From assembly GCA_033032865.1 (NCBI GenBank), contig JAWHQI010000099.1, forward strand, positions 3,585,501 to 3,649,500: a DNA stretch of 64,000 bases, given 5' to 3'. A program made the translations under genes and the position numbers. Within the stretch, counting starts at the first letter, position 1. The number at the start of each line of letters is the position of its first letter. Below the pieces are notes generated by a model. The model was not told the origin of the DNA, searched no databases, and saw only the letters and a list, made by a program, of their open reading frames with translations. Shown here piece by piece: positions 45,084 to 56,183 of the stretch. Origin of the DNA: Dactylorhiza incarnata. Its lineage: Eukaryota; Streptophyta; Magnoliopsida; Asparagales; Orchidaceae.

Positions 45084-47100
45084 TTATTGATCTTCATGCT
45101 TATCCCATTCTTGAGGACTGTATACATTGTATCTTTCACCTTTGTTAACTTTCACTTGCTCCCATGCTTTTAGAATGATAGTCCTAGATATGGGACTCCA
45201 TCTTTCATAGTCATCCTTTTTCTCCATTTCTTTCCTGTACTTCCTCTTTTTCATTTTTGTTTCTTCATCCTCTAGTGCTTCCTTTTCTTTACCCTTATCA
45301 GTATCAGGAATGTTTGTATGTTTCTCTTCAGCAAGCTCGTCATAATATAGAGGATGGAGATTCATTGCTTCCCTGATGGTGTTTGTGGTCCAGATGGCAT
45401 GATCACTACTTGCCTTTATCATTGATCTCTCCCCCTTTATTACTTCTTCAGATATCTCTCTGTGGAGATTCTCCTCGGATGTCAGTATTTTGTTCTTGAG
45501 CATGTGGATACCTGCTTCCAAGTGATTATTGGTTTCAAGCAGATGAATGTCTAGATCTTTATTGTGTTGATCTAGACTTTCTTTGAGATCAGTTTTATGT
45601 TCAGCCATCCTCTTGGTGGATGCAATGTAGGCCTTTTCTATGCTCCCGACAATCATTGACTGATTAGACCCTAGGTTAGATATACCCTTGTGAGTACGGG
45701 CAGTGAATTCGTGCAGATTTTTCACATCATTACTTAGGGTTGCCGTTTCAGCAGACAGTTCTCTTCTTAGATCATTGATAGCAGAGGTGACATAACTTTC
45801 AAGTTTTAATCTTTTCTCTTCCAGGAGCATCTTTATCTGAGATAATAGTGAGAGCTCCATTGGACTATCCTCTAGAGGTGACCTATCTTGTTCCTCTTCT
45901 TCATCCCCTTCAATTATTGGAGATAGAGATTTTCTTATTGGTGAGTGATTTGGCTCATACTCCTTTTCAGGACTTTGCTGATCTTTGCTAGATTCATCTG
46001 CAGGGTTCTCTTGGTTGTACCCTGGCATTGCTGATTCAGAGTGACCAGTATCCTCAGCTCCTATTATCTTATTGATCACTTCTTCCACTTGAGCAGGGAG
46101 CTCACTGTCCTTCCCCCCCCCCCTCAGTTTCAGTACTTTCTTGATCTGTTCCTGCTGTTATCCTGGGTCCCTGACTTGGAGTAGGGGTCTGGAGGGCGAC
46201 ATTCCTTGTCTCTGTAGCTGCCTCAATGTCAGATAGAGGTGAGCTGTTGCCTGACTCACATCCTTCATACGAGCTTTCACCCATCCTTTTCACATCTTCT
46301 ACAGTCTTCAACTTCTTGGGAGGCTTAGTCAAAGTTTTCTCCCACCTGTCAAGAATCTTGATGTCCATCCTTCTCATGTGATGTATCTTTACTCCATACT
46401 TTTTGTTAAAGTTTTCAGGGTAGGACAACATAAAACATAGTGATAGAATTCTTCTCAGATTTGGAGCTTGAAAGCTTTTTTGTATTCTATTGAAGATTTG
46501 TTGACCCCAGTTGGTCCTTTTACTTAGGATTATCCTTGCCATCGTCTCAAACATGGGCTTGGATATCCTATCATGTGACCCTACCTTGCAGAGGAGGGCT
46601 TTTCCCACAATGTCTGCCAACAGCTTTCCTTGTTGATTTAAGCTTTTCCTTTCCAGAGATCCATAGGTTTTGCTTGAATGGTCGCACCACGCCAGATCCT
46701 TGACAAGGTCTTCCTGAGTAATCTTTTCGTCTTCCTCCCCCTTGGCAAAGAATGGCAACTGAAGAGCCCTGTTCAATCTTGTGGGATTCACCTTAACCTT
46801 TATTCCGTTAATTTTGCTCTTCACAGACGTTCCCTTCGAGCCTCCCTTGGCATTTGAGTAGAACTCCAGCACTTCTCTTTTTAATATTACTGACGGCTCA
46901 GAGAGGGCGAATTCCAGGCCAATTTCCTCGAGCAGCTTAATGGTGCTTTGGATTTCTTCTGATCCTTCTGAGAATCCATTCCTCACCACTTCACTTCCTT
47001 CGTTCAGAGAATCTTCCTTCTTTGGCGCCATCTTTTCCTTGATCCAGGGGGATTTCAGCACTATCGACTCATTCACTCTTAGAAGGCGTGGAGAACACAA
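45084..47100 (-). pseudogene. Large unknown ORF of D1, resembling plant transposon protein family
   Basis: The first open part (47100-46102) starts MCSPRLLRVNESI, with a second Met at KEKMAPKKEDS. Its core (VLEFYSNAKGG, GIKVKVNPTRLNRALQLPFF, ISKPMFETMARIILSKRTNW, ILSLCFMLSYP) looks like the helical putative plant transposon protein / ATHILA ORF-1 type domain. A run of 11 C at about 46113-46123 (5 in D2) shifts the frame. The second part (46088-45084) is acidic, then a coiled coil (SQIKMLLEEKRLKLESYVTS ... EENLHREISEE), then basic (KMKKRKYRKEMEKKDDYE). It ends at a TAA where D2 has a glutamate codon. Function unknown; position in place of pol suggests a structural or regulatory role. Confidence 0.7.
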
Positions 47101-47607
47101 TGACTTTTTAGGGATAATGTAGAGAGTGTTTTAACCTTAAGACATTTTACCTTATTTATAGTGTCCATGTTGGAAGTTGAAGTGTCATTTGTTGAATGGC
47201 TGACTAACTCGAGTTTAGCTGTAATGATTGAGCTTAGACCTAATTAAGAGTCCGCTGACGATTGGATATCGTCGTGATGCAAATTCGATGTCGAGGGGTC
47301 ATTTCGACGATACCAATCATTATTCCGACGATATGTTTTTTGAAAATTACTTTTGCAATCTTAGATAAAGACGAGGTTATGTGTTAAACATTAACATGGT
47401 TACCTTCACCTTAGCCTTTAAGTCTTCTTGAGCTAGTTGCTCCCCCACGATGAAATGTCCACTTATCTTTACTGTTAGTCCCCTCCTGATTAGTGCAACT
47501 TTGCGTGTGGTGAGTTTTTCTTAGTCCAGACATGAGCCTGGAGCACTTATTGTCCATTAGCCTTTTTTCCTTTTTAATGGCTAAATGGACTACCATGCAA
47601 GACAGAT
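47101..47607 (-). other. D1 gap between gag and the large ORF
   Basis: About 500 bp without a gene. Short ORFs (47411-47596) have no recognisable content. CGACGATA-type motifs like those of the LTR appear near 47245-47330, just upstream of the large ORF in its transcription direction, which may hint at a local promoter; weak. Confidence 0.5.
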
Positions 47608-49356
47608 TTAATATCCCTTAGGAACCCAAGGTAACTTGGGTCCTAGGTTCTTGATAGCATAATAGGGAATCCTTCTACTCACCACCGCCCTTCCAGGAGG
47701 TCTCTCATTTGCATTAAGCACACTAGGGTTGTGCCAACAGTCGATGGCAAAGTGTCCCACTTTGCAACAACACCAACATTCATGGATGGTGTACCTTCTT
47801 TTCTGAACAACTTTTGAAGTATGTTCAGTAGAGAAGGCAACTGCATTCTTCCTATCTCTCTCAGCCAAGAGCTGACTAGCTGCTCTAGTATCATTGTTTC
47901 TTCTTGACTTTATCTGTCTGTCAGCAACAGATGTCAGCCTGGCAGCTGACATGGTGTTGATGGCATCAGATATGTTCAAGTGATAATTGATCATAGTGGG
48001 GCTACTAGTCTGCTTCTTATCTGGAGAAGATTGAGAAGATGTTGCACCTTTATCCTTGAGAGTGGGGGCTGGGGTACCAAACACAAATGGTCCATGATGG
48101 GCCATTTGAATTTCCTCATAGGGAGCCTTTAATGCACACATCCCCATGCCCTTTCTCATTCCATAGTCAGGAGCATTTCAATGACTAATAGAAATTCCAT
48201 TCATCCAGTGACCATGGACACTGTCCTGATCATACCTATTTGAGGGAAGCACTACCTTCTGAAAGGTGGTGTGATGCTCTGCTTTAGTTTTGCCCCTTTC
48301 ACCAATCCCAACATCTATTTCCCCTTCATAGTAACCCAATCCCCTCCTATTTCCATAGGAGGAGAAGGTGTCAATGATGGGCAGAACAGTTTTGGGCTTA
48401 GAGAATTGAGCCACCAAGCTTCTTTCCTTAAGAAGGTCATTCTTAAGTCTCTTGATAAGTTCTTCCCTTCGGCTTCTTTCATCAAAGAGCTTGTCTATGA
48501 TTTTGTTGAGCTCACAGGAGTTGGTGCCCTCATTAGGGGACATACCCATTTCCTTTTTCATCTCAGCCTTAATGGGACTGAGTGATTCTAGCTCCTTAGC
48601 TTGCTTTTTAGCAAGCTTCTTGCTCTTTATCAGAGCTTCCAAGAGATCACCAAACTGTTCTATTAGATCAGCATGGTTCTTATTGTTGCATGATGAGAAG
48701 TCTTCTGCAACATCTTCAGAAGATGAACAATCACCCGATGCACTCTTGGTTTTCTTAACTGAAACAGGTAGTAAAGATGTGTGAGTAATGCATACCTGAT
48801 CATGATGTGATTCATCATGATTTTCTTCATCTGATAGAGCCATCAACCCACAGACTTCATCATTCTCAGAGTCACAGTCTGTGAGAGTCAGAGGTGCTCT
48901 TATTCTTTCTCCTGCTCCAGAGCATTCTTCATCTTCTGATTCACTGTCTGAAGTAGTCAGTGGTGCTCTGATGCATACCTCTTCATGAGAGGTTTCTTCT
49001 TCAAAATCTTCCTCTGACCCTTCCATGAGGACTTCTAAGGAGTCCCACATGTCCTTTGCTATTGTGCAATGGCTCAGCTTCTGGTGTGCTGCCAGATCTA
49101 CTGCACCAGCTAGAATGCTTCTTGCTTCTTTGTCCATGCTGGCAAGAAGAGTCTCATCTTTTAACATTTTCATGGAGGGACCTTTTTGAACAATCAAAAA
49201 CATTCTTGGATCCATTGCCTCCATTAATATTCTTGCTCTAACTTTCCAAAGGGCAAAGTTCTCCCTGGAGCAGATAGCTATTCTTGACTCCATAGCTATA
49301 ATACTTGGACACCCAATGGCAGATCTGTTCAAGCTGTTAAGCTTTTCTTTGAACAA
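47608..49356 (-). pseudogene. Sirevirus-like gag of D1 with zinc knuckle, one in-frame stop
   Basis: One phase of 583 codons from ATG 49356 is interrupted by TGA at 48178-48180 (after GISISH). N-terminal gag core: FALWKVRARILMEAMDPRMF, TIAKDMWDSLEVLMEGSEED. Next come acidic repeats (IRAPLTTSDSESEDEE and IRAPLTLTDCDSENDE) and a coiled coil (LIKSKKLAKKQAKELESL, KIIDKLFDERSRREELIKRL). After the stop comes a knuckle CWCCCKVGHFAIDC (CX2CX4HX4C), and the frame ends GPKLPWVPKGY at 47608, the ending typical of Sirevirus gag. It would package element RNA. The D2 copy of gag lies beyond the C2 insertion. Confidence 0.88.
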
Positions 49357-49361
49357 CCTCC

Positions 49362-49372
49362 CTCTGATACCA
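49362..49372 (-). promoter_or_regulatory. Primer-binding site of D1 (tRNA-Met)
   Basis: The minus strand reads TGGTATCAGAG, two bases after the LTR end AACAACA. Typical for Ty1/copia. Confidence 0.9.
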
Positions 49373-49374
49373 TT

Positions 49375-51223
49375 TGTTGTTTATTGGGTGTCGACTTATC
49401 ACCTAGAGGGGGGTGAATAGGTTTTTCGGATTATTTTATCCCCTTTTTGGTGGACTTGATTTCTGGTTAATAAATCTATATAGTAGAAAACACAACACAG
49501 AAAAGCACACAAAGATGTATAGAGGTTCCTCAAGACAGGGTGTCTTGAGTAGTCCTCTTTCCCTCTACGCCTACCTAACAGTGTGCTAGACTCAGCAAAC
49601 GCCGCCAAAAAATTCAGGCCCTCAAGCCTTATAACACGGACCCACAAGTCCAACAGCCTAGACCCGCAAGCCCCTACTGCCCCCGAGCTCGCAAGCTTGA
49701 CACTCAGGGCCTCAAGCCCTACAAAACCCAGACCCGCAAGTCCTGTGCCTACAGACTTGGCCCGCAAGCCCCTACTGCGCCCAAGCCCTCAAGCTCGACA
49801 AGATCAGACCCGTAAGTCCACTGCCCTGGCCCTCAAGCCTCACAGCTCTCCAGCCCACAAGCTAGATGGTGTCAGACCCGCAAGTCCACTGCCCTGCCTC
49901 TCAAGCCTCACAATTCCAGCCCTCAAGATAGACAAATAGGCCCACAAGACTTACAAAAATACAGTGTTAAAAAATGGTTACTTCTGCCGGATGAAGATCG
50001 ACAACTTTAGCCTGTTGACGATCGGCTTCTTAAGGTTGAAGAAGATGCTTCTTGATTTGGAGTTTCAGCACAGGATCTTCTTCACCCTTCACTTCTTTTG
50101 CCTGGTGTTGATCGGCTACGTTTCAGTCGATGTAGATGACTGATTCTTTAGAGAACACTTGATGCTTGCTCTCTACTTGATCTTCTTCTTCTCCACCGAG
50201 AATATTGTTCTATTGAAGCGTAGCGGAGGGATTCTTTCTCATTCTTTTTCTCTATATCGAAGATTACTTTTCTAGGGCATCACTGTTCCCTTTTATAGGA
50301 CAGATGGGCCGCAAAACGGTCACATGTAATGTCCTTTAATGTCAGACGCCCCATTCCATAAGAGCACGCGTTGATTGGACAATCAGGAGGCGACATTAAA
50401 TGCTGACAGCGCGTCGGCAAGTTTTGAATCTGTCTCGATGATATTTCCATTATTACGACGACATGGATGATATCTCGACGACAAGACTTTGTCAATGCCT
50501 TGAACTTAGGTAGACTTTCAATTCTTCTAGCTTCTGCCTCTGATGCTGGTATCTCGACGATACGAGACATTCTGGTGCTTCTGCATATACGACGATATGC
50601 TATCTCTGACTGTGTCATCGTAATCACCTTGATCTCTCGACGACATGCCTTCTTTACGACGATGTTCGACGCCATCAGTCATACTTAGCCTTTTCAGCGA
50701 CCAGGCTTCTTCACGATGATGTCTGTTCTTCTCGACGACAAGGCCATTTTGGTGATGTCGACGATACTGCGTCTTCTTGACGACATTTCTTCCTTTTGAC
50801 TTCATTCTTCTCTGCATTCGACGAACGACAATCTTCGTTCGACAAACAGCATTCTGCGTTCGACGAGCTTCATTCTTCTGTCCCGTCTCTGCGTTCGATG
50901 AGCTCCATTCTGCGTTTGACGATCTTGCCGAGTCTTAGTGTTCGACGATCTTGCTTCTGAGTTCGACGATCTTCCTTCTGCGTTCGACGAACATGCCAAG
51001 TCTCAGCGTTTGCTTTGCTCATCATCATGACGACAAGCATACTTTGTCGACGACAGCTCCTGTTCTTCTTGACGATATAGTACTTACTAAAATAACTAAA
51101 ATACTTGACATATTATCGATCTCTGCAAGCATGAGCTAGATGGAATAATAAATACAGCTTGCACGTATCATTGAGCTGAGCACTTCTTCAAATTAGGAAC
51201 ATTGTTGGGCAATGTTCCCAACA
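49375..51223 (-). repeat. 5' LTR of D1
   Basis: The plus strand begins TGTTGTTTATTGGG and ends CCCAACA. It differs from the left D1 LTR at more sites than that LTR differs from the D2 LTR (for example at 49615-49800 against 43095-43270 and 52505-52680), which supports later duplication of the left part. The G run near 49408 has 6 bases. Confidence 0.94.
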
Positions 51224-51225
51224 CT

Positions 51226-51411
51226 TTACCTTGGCGAAGGAGCATAATCAGAAGAGTTCGACTCGTCGTCCTCCTCGTCATCGTACCCCACATCCTTGCT
51301 CGCATCAAGGATGTCTGAAAGAAGTCCTTCCATCACCAACTTCTCGCCCCCTGGTGCCAGCAAGCCCACAACCTGAAGCTTGGCAAAGACCAAGTCGCAG
51401 GCGGCAAGTGC
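51226..51411 (-). pseudogene. C-terminal end of an antisense ORF in G0
   Basis: The minus strand is open from the duplication joint to a TAA at 51226-51228. It reads VFAKLQVVGLLAPGGEKLVM, LLSDILDASKDVGYDDEEDD, SNSSDYAPSPR. The acidic, low-complexity end looks like a genuine protein terminus. It lies 3' of G0 pol on the opposite strand. Extra antisense ORFs are known in this region of some Tat elements. The upstream part is not in the window. Not recognised otherwise. Confidence 0.45.
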
Positions 51412-52256
51412 TATCAGAACGGATGATGGGACAGTGCCTCAGTAGTGAGTTCTCCTAAGACCAAGCCTCTACACTGATGGTCGAGATCAGCTCCCCTCTT
51501 GCATGTTGGCTGTAGATACCCTCCGACGACATTTCTCATTTGACTGGAAAGATTATTAGGAAAGAGTCTAGACGCCAACCTCCCAACTCGATGAAGAGAT
51601 GACTGATCTGACCGGGCCAAGTACCCATAAACAAAGGAGTCTCGCACCCCCAAAGAGCAAAAAGCTCGCAGCTAAATCTTCTCTTCTGTTATTTTGTCCA
51701 ATCATACGAGTTAGTACAATTAATCCCCTCTGATTGTTGGGTAACAAAAAGAAGACTTGTCAGAATCCAAGAACGAGGGAAGTAGGATGGAGACTATCGG
51801 GATTTTGTTTCCCCTTGGACCCCCCGACTATCCTTCCCTAGCAGTTCTCTTTGCGTTCAGCAGCAGAGTAAAGTCAAAGCCTTGAGAGCCTGCATCCCAT
51901 AGGACCCTCCAAAAATCCTTCACATCTTAACTGACAAAAAACTCTGAAGATGGCGAGTATCCATACATGCGAGGATCTTCTATACTAATAAATAGAGATG
52001 AGGATCGTATAAGCGAGTAAGGTAAGATAGTCGGCATATACAAATCTCTTCCAAAGGCGCCTAGATCAGGAAGGTGAATGAGCATGTATGAGCGAGCCTA
52101 TGAGCTTAGCGATATCGTCATAGTAGCGTAAGACGAACGAAGGTTATCATCCATCAAAAATAAATATCACAATTTCTATCAAAAAATGTTATCTATCAAA
52201 AAGTTACAAGCTCGACTCCGCGAGAAACATCCAAAATGTTCAAACACGGATCTTTA

Positions 52257-55200
52257 TGTTGTTTATAGGGTGTCTACTTATCACCTAGAGGGGGGGGGGG
52301 GGTGAATAGGTTTTTCAGATTATTTTATCCCCTTTTAGGTGGACTTGACTTCTGGTTAATAGATCTATATAGTAGAAAACACAACACAGAAAAGCACACA
52401 AAGATGTATAGAGGTTCTTCAAGACAGGGTGTCTTGAGTAGTCCTCTTTCCCTTAGCGCCTACCTAGCAGTGTGCTAGGCTCAGCAAATGCCGCCAAAAA
52501 CTTCAGGCCCTCATGCCTTACAACACGGACCCGCAAATCCAACAGCCTAGGCCCGCAAGCCCCTACTGCCCCCGAGCCCGCAAGCTCGACACTCAGGCCC
52601 TCAAGCCCTACACAACACAGACCTGCAAGTCCTGTGCCTACAGCCTAGGCCTGCAAGCCCCTACTGCGCCTGAGCCCTCAAGCTCGACAAGATCGGACCC
52701 ACAAGTCCACTGCCCCGGCCCTCAAGCCTCACAGCTCTCCAGCCCTCAAGCTAGACGGTGTAGGACTCGCAAGTCCACTACCCTGGCCCTCAAGCCTCAC
52801 AGCTCTCCAGCCCTCAAGCTGGACAAATAGGCCCGCAAGACTTACAAAAATACAGTGTTAAAAGACTGTTACTTCTGTCGGAGGAAGATCGACAACTTTA
52901 GCATGTTGAAGATCGGCTTCTTAAGGTTGAAGAAGATGCTTCTTGATTTGGAGTTTCAGCACTGGATCTTCTTCACCCTTCACTTCTTTTGCCTAGTATT
53001 GATCGGCTATGTTTCAGTTGATGGAGATGACTGATTCTTCAGAGAACACTTGATGCTTGCTGTCTACTTGATCTTCTTCTTCTCCGCCGAGAATACTGTT
53101 CTATTGAAGTGTAGCGGCGGGATTCTTTAACGTTCTTTTTCTCTATATCGAAGATTACTTTTCTAGGGCATCACTGTTCCCTTTTATAGGACAGATGGGC
53201 CGCAAAACGGTCACATGTAATGTCCTTTAATGTCAGACGCCCCATTCCATAAGAGCACGCGCTGATTGCACAATCAGGCGGCGGCATTAAATGCTGACAG
53301 CGTGTCTGCAACATTTGAATCTGTCTCAACGATATTTCCACTGTTACGACGACATGGATGATATCTCTACGATTGGACTTTGTCGATGCCTTGAACTTAG
53401 GTAGATTTTCAATTCTTCTAGCTTCTGCCTTTGATTCTGGTATCTCGACGATACGAGACATTCTGGTGCTTCTGCATATACGACGATATGCTGTCTTTGA
53501 CTGTGTCGTCGTAATCACCTTGATTTCTCGACGACATGCCTTCTTTACGATGATGTTCGACGCCATCAGTCATACTTAGCCTTTTCAGCGACAAGGCTTC
53601 TTCACGATGATGTCTGTTCTTCTCAATGACAAGGCCATTTTGGTGATTTCGACGATACTGCATCTTCTTGACAACATTTCTTCCTTTTGACTTCATTCTT
53701 CTCTGCGTTCGACGAACGGCAATCTTCATTCGACAAACAGCGTTCTGCGTTCGATGAGCTTTAATCTTCTGTCCCGTCTCTGCATTCGATGAGATCCATT
53801 CTGCGTTCGACGATCTTGCCGAGTCTCAGCGTTCGACGATCTTGCTTCTGAGTTCGACGATCTTCCTTCTGCGTTCGATGAACATGCCAAGTCTCAGCGT
53901 TTGCTTTGCTCATCATCATGACAACAAGCATACATTGTCGACGACAGCTCCTGTTCTTCTTGACGATATAGTACTTACTGAAATAACTAAAATACATGAC
54001 ATATTGTCGATCTCTGCAAGCATGAGCTAGATGGAACATTAAATACGGCTTTCACTTATCATTGAGCTGAGCACTTCTTCAAATCAGGAACATTGTCGGG
54101 CACTGTTCCCAACAATCTCCCCCTATTTGAAGAAGTCATAACTCACTCAAAGATAAATGCCATTCACATAAAAGGTTTTAACATTTCCAGCAAATAAGCA
54201 TGTAATGATGACATTTCAGCTAAAATTGAGTGAATTCAGAATTTGACAAATATTACTTCATTTATAAATAGTGCCAAATGTTTTCAAAAGTTTTGACATT
54301 TCTACACTTAGCCCCCTAAATATTTAGCCATCTATATCTATGGTGCTCTCATATCCGCATCACCCTTTGCTTTCTTGGCTTATCAGCTTGCCTGATGAAG
54401 TACTCAATCGGTTTAGGATGATACTTTAAAGGTTCAGGAGTGTCAGCTGGAATTCTTCCCGCTTGCTTATTTCTTCTGTGTTCTCTCCTTACTTCTTCTT
54501 GATCTTCATGCTTATCCCATTCTTGAGGACTGTATACATTGTATCTTTCACCTTTGTTAACTTTCACTTGCTCCCATGCTCTTAGAATGATAGTCCTGGA
54601 TATGGGACTCCATCTTTCATAGTCATCCTTTTTCTCCATTTCTTTCCTGTACTTCCTCTTTTTCATTTTTGTTTCTTCATCCACTAGTGATTCCTTTTCC
54701 TTACCCTTATCAGTATCAGGAATGTATGTATGTTGCTCTTCAGCAAGCTCGTCATAATATAGAGGATGGAGATTCATTGCTTCCCTGATGGTGTTTGTGG
54801 TCCAGATGGCATGATCACTACTTGCCTTTATCATTGATCTCTCTACCTTTATTACTTCTTCAGATATCTCTCTGTGGAGATTCTCCTCGGATGTCAGTAT
54901 TTTGTTCTTGAGCATGTGGATACCTGCTTCCAAGTGATTCTTGGTTTCAAGCATATGACTGTCTAGATCTGTATTGTGTTGATCTAGACTTTCTTTGAGA
55001 TCAGTTTTATGTTCAGCCATCCTCTTGGTGGATGCAATGTAGGCCTTTTCTATGCTCCTGGCAATCATTGACTGATTAGCCCCTAGGTTAGATATACCCT
55101 TGTGAGTACGGGCAATGAATTCGTGCAGATTTTTCACATCATTACTTAGGGTTGCCGTTTCAGCAGACAGTTCTCTTCTTAGATCATTGATAGCAGAGGT

Positions 55201-56183
55201 GACATAACTTTCAAGTTTTAATCTTTTTTCTTCCAGGAGCATCTTTATCTGAGATAATAGTGAGAGATCCATTGGACTATCCTCTAGAGGTGACCTATCT
55301 TGTTCCTCTTCTTCATCCCCTTCAATTATTGGAGATAGAGATTTTCTTATTGGTGAGTGATTTGGCTCATACTCCTTTTCAGGACTTTGCTGATCTTTGC
55401 TAGTTTCATCTGTAGGGTTCTCTTGGTTGTACCCTGGCATTGCTGATTCCGAGTGACCAGTATCCTCAGCTCCTATGATCTTATTGATTACTTCTTCCAC
55501 TTGAGCAGGGAGCTCACTGTTCTTCTCCCCCTCAGTTTCAGCACTTTCTTGATCTATTCCTGCTGTTATCCTGGGTCCCTGACTTGGAGCAGGGGTCCGG
55601 AGGGCGACATTCCTTGTCTCCGTAGCTATCTCAATGTCAGATAGAGGTGAGTGGTTGCCTGACTCACATCCTTCATACGAGCTTTCACCCATCCTTTTCA
55701 CATCTTATGCAGTCTTCAACTTCTTGGGAGGCTTAGTCAGAGTTTTCTCCCACTTGTCAAGAATCTTGATGTCCATCCTTCTCATGTGATGTATTTTTAC
55801 TCCATACTTTTTGTTAAAGTTTTCAGGGTAGGACAACAGAAAACATAGTGATAGAATTCTTCCCAGATTTGGGGCTTGAAAGCTTTTTTGTATTTTATTG
55901 AAGATTTGTTGACCCCAGTTGGTCCTTTTACTTAGGATTATCCTTGCCATCATCTCAAACATGGGCTTGGATATCCTATCATGTGACCCTACCTTGCAGA
56001 GGAGGGCTTTTCACACAATGTCTGCCAACAACTTTCCTTGTTGATTTAAGCTTTTCCTTTCCAGAGATCCATAGGTTTTGCTCGAATGGCCGCACCACGC
56101 CAAAGCCTTGACAAGGTCTTCCTGAGTAATCTTTTCGTCTTCCTCCCCCTTGGCAAAGGCTGGCAACTGAAGAGCCCTGTTCA
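52257..56183 (-). mobile_element. D2: second copy of D1, 3' part
   Basis: It contains the 3' LTR (52257-54114, 1858 bp), a polypurine tract (54115-54125), about 220 bp without gene, and the large ORF (54349-56183). It is not an independent insertion: both flank and target duplication are copied from D1. The G run near the LTR tip is 13 long against 7 in D1. Confidence 0.9.
54349..56183 (-). pseudogene. Large unknown ORF of D2, C-terminal two thirds
   Basis: One phase runs from the C2 junction to the stop at 54349, broken by TGA near 56012 and TAA at 55705-55707. The second part (55701-54349, 450 codons) spans the region where D1 is frameshifted, so here the helical domain, acidic linker (SPIIEGDEEEEQDRSP), coiled coil and basic tail are joined in one frame. 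It extends beyond the D1 stop to RNKQAGRIPADTPEPLKYHP and a C-terminus rich in Arg/Lys (QADKPRKQRVMRI). Each copy thus carries different damage. Confidence 0.72.

Larger units (their letters stand above)
42848..51223 (-). mobile_element. D1: Sirevirus-like element with gag plus unknown ORF, no pol
   Basis: LTRs are 42848-44701 (1854 bp) and 49375-51223 (1849 bp), with CTTTA on both sides (42843-42847, 51224-51228), a perfect target duplication. On the minus strand: 5' LTR (right), tRNA-Met primer site, gag with knuckle (49356-47608), large ORF of plant-transposon-protein type (47100-45084), polypurine tract, 3' LTR (left). No protease, integrase, RT or RNase H motif is present. Plant elements with only a gag domain (TR-GAG) are a described class; the second ORF is the unusual part. 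Confidence 0.93.
42005..51412. repeat. First copy of a ~9.4-kb tandem duplication
   Basis: The unit begins ATCAGAACGGATG at 42005 and the same sequence starts again at 51413. It includes 843 bp of G0, the whole D1 element with its CTTTA target copies, and 184 bp of G0 after it. The joint at 51412/51413 connects ...GGCGGCAAGTGCT to ATCAGAACGG. The second copy keeps the LTR at the identical site (CTTTA at 52252-52256), so duplication followed D1 insertion. Confidence 0.88.
51413..56183. repeat. Second copy of the tandem duplication, cut by C2
   Basis: It aligns with 42005-46780 throughout: 844 bp of G0, CTTTA, D LTR, polypurine tract and the large D ORF. It stops at 56183, where C2 is inserted in the ORF; the rest lies beyond the window. 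Confidence 0.9.

Noticed and set aside
52257..56183. D2 as an independent second insertion
   Set aside because: Flanking 843 bp and CTTTA are identical in position to D1, so it is part of a tandem duplication.
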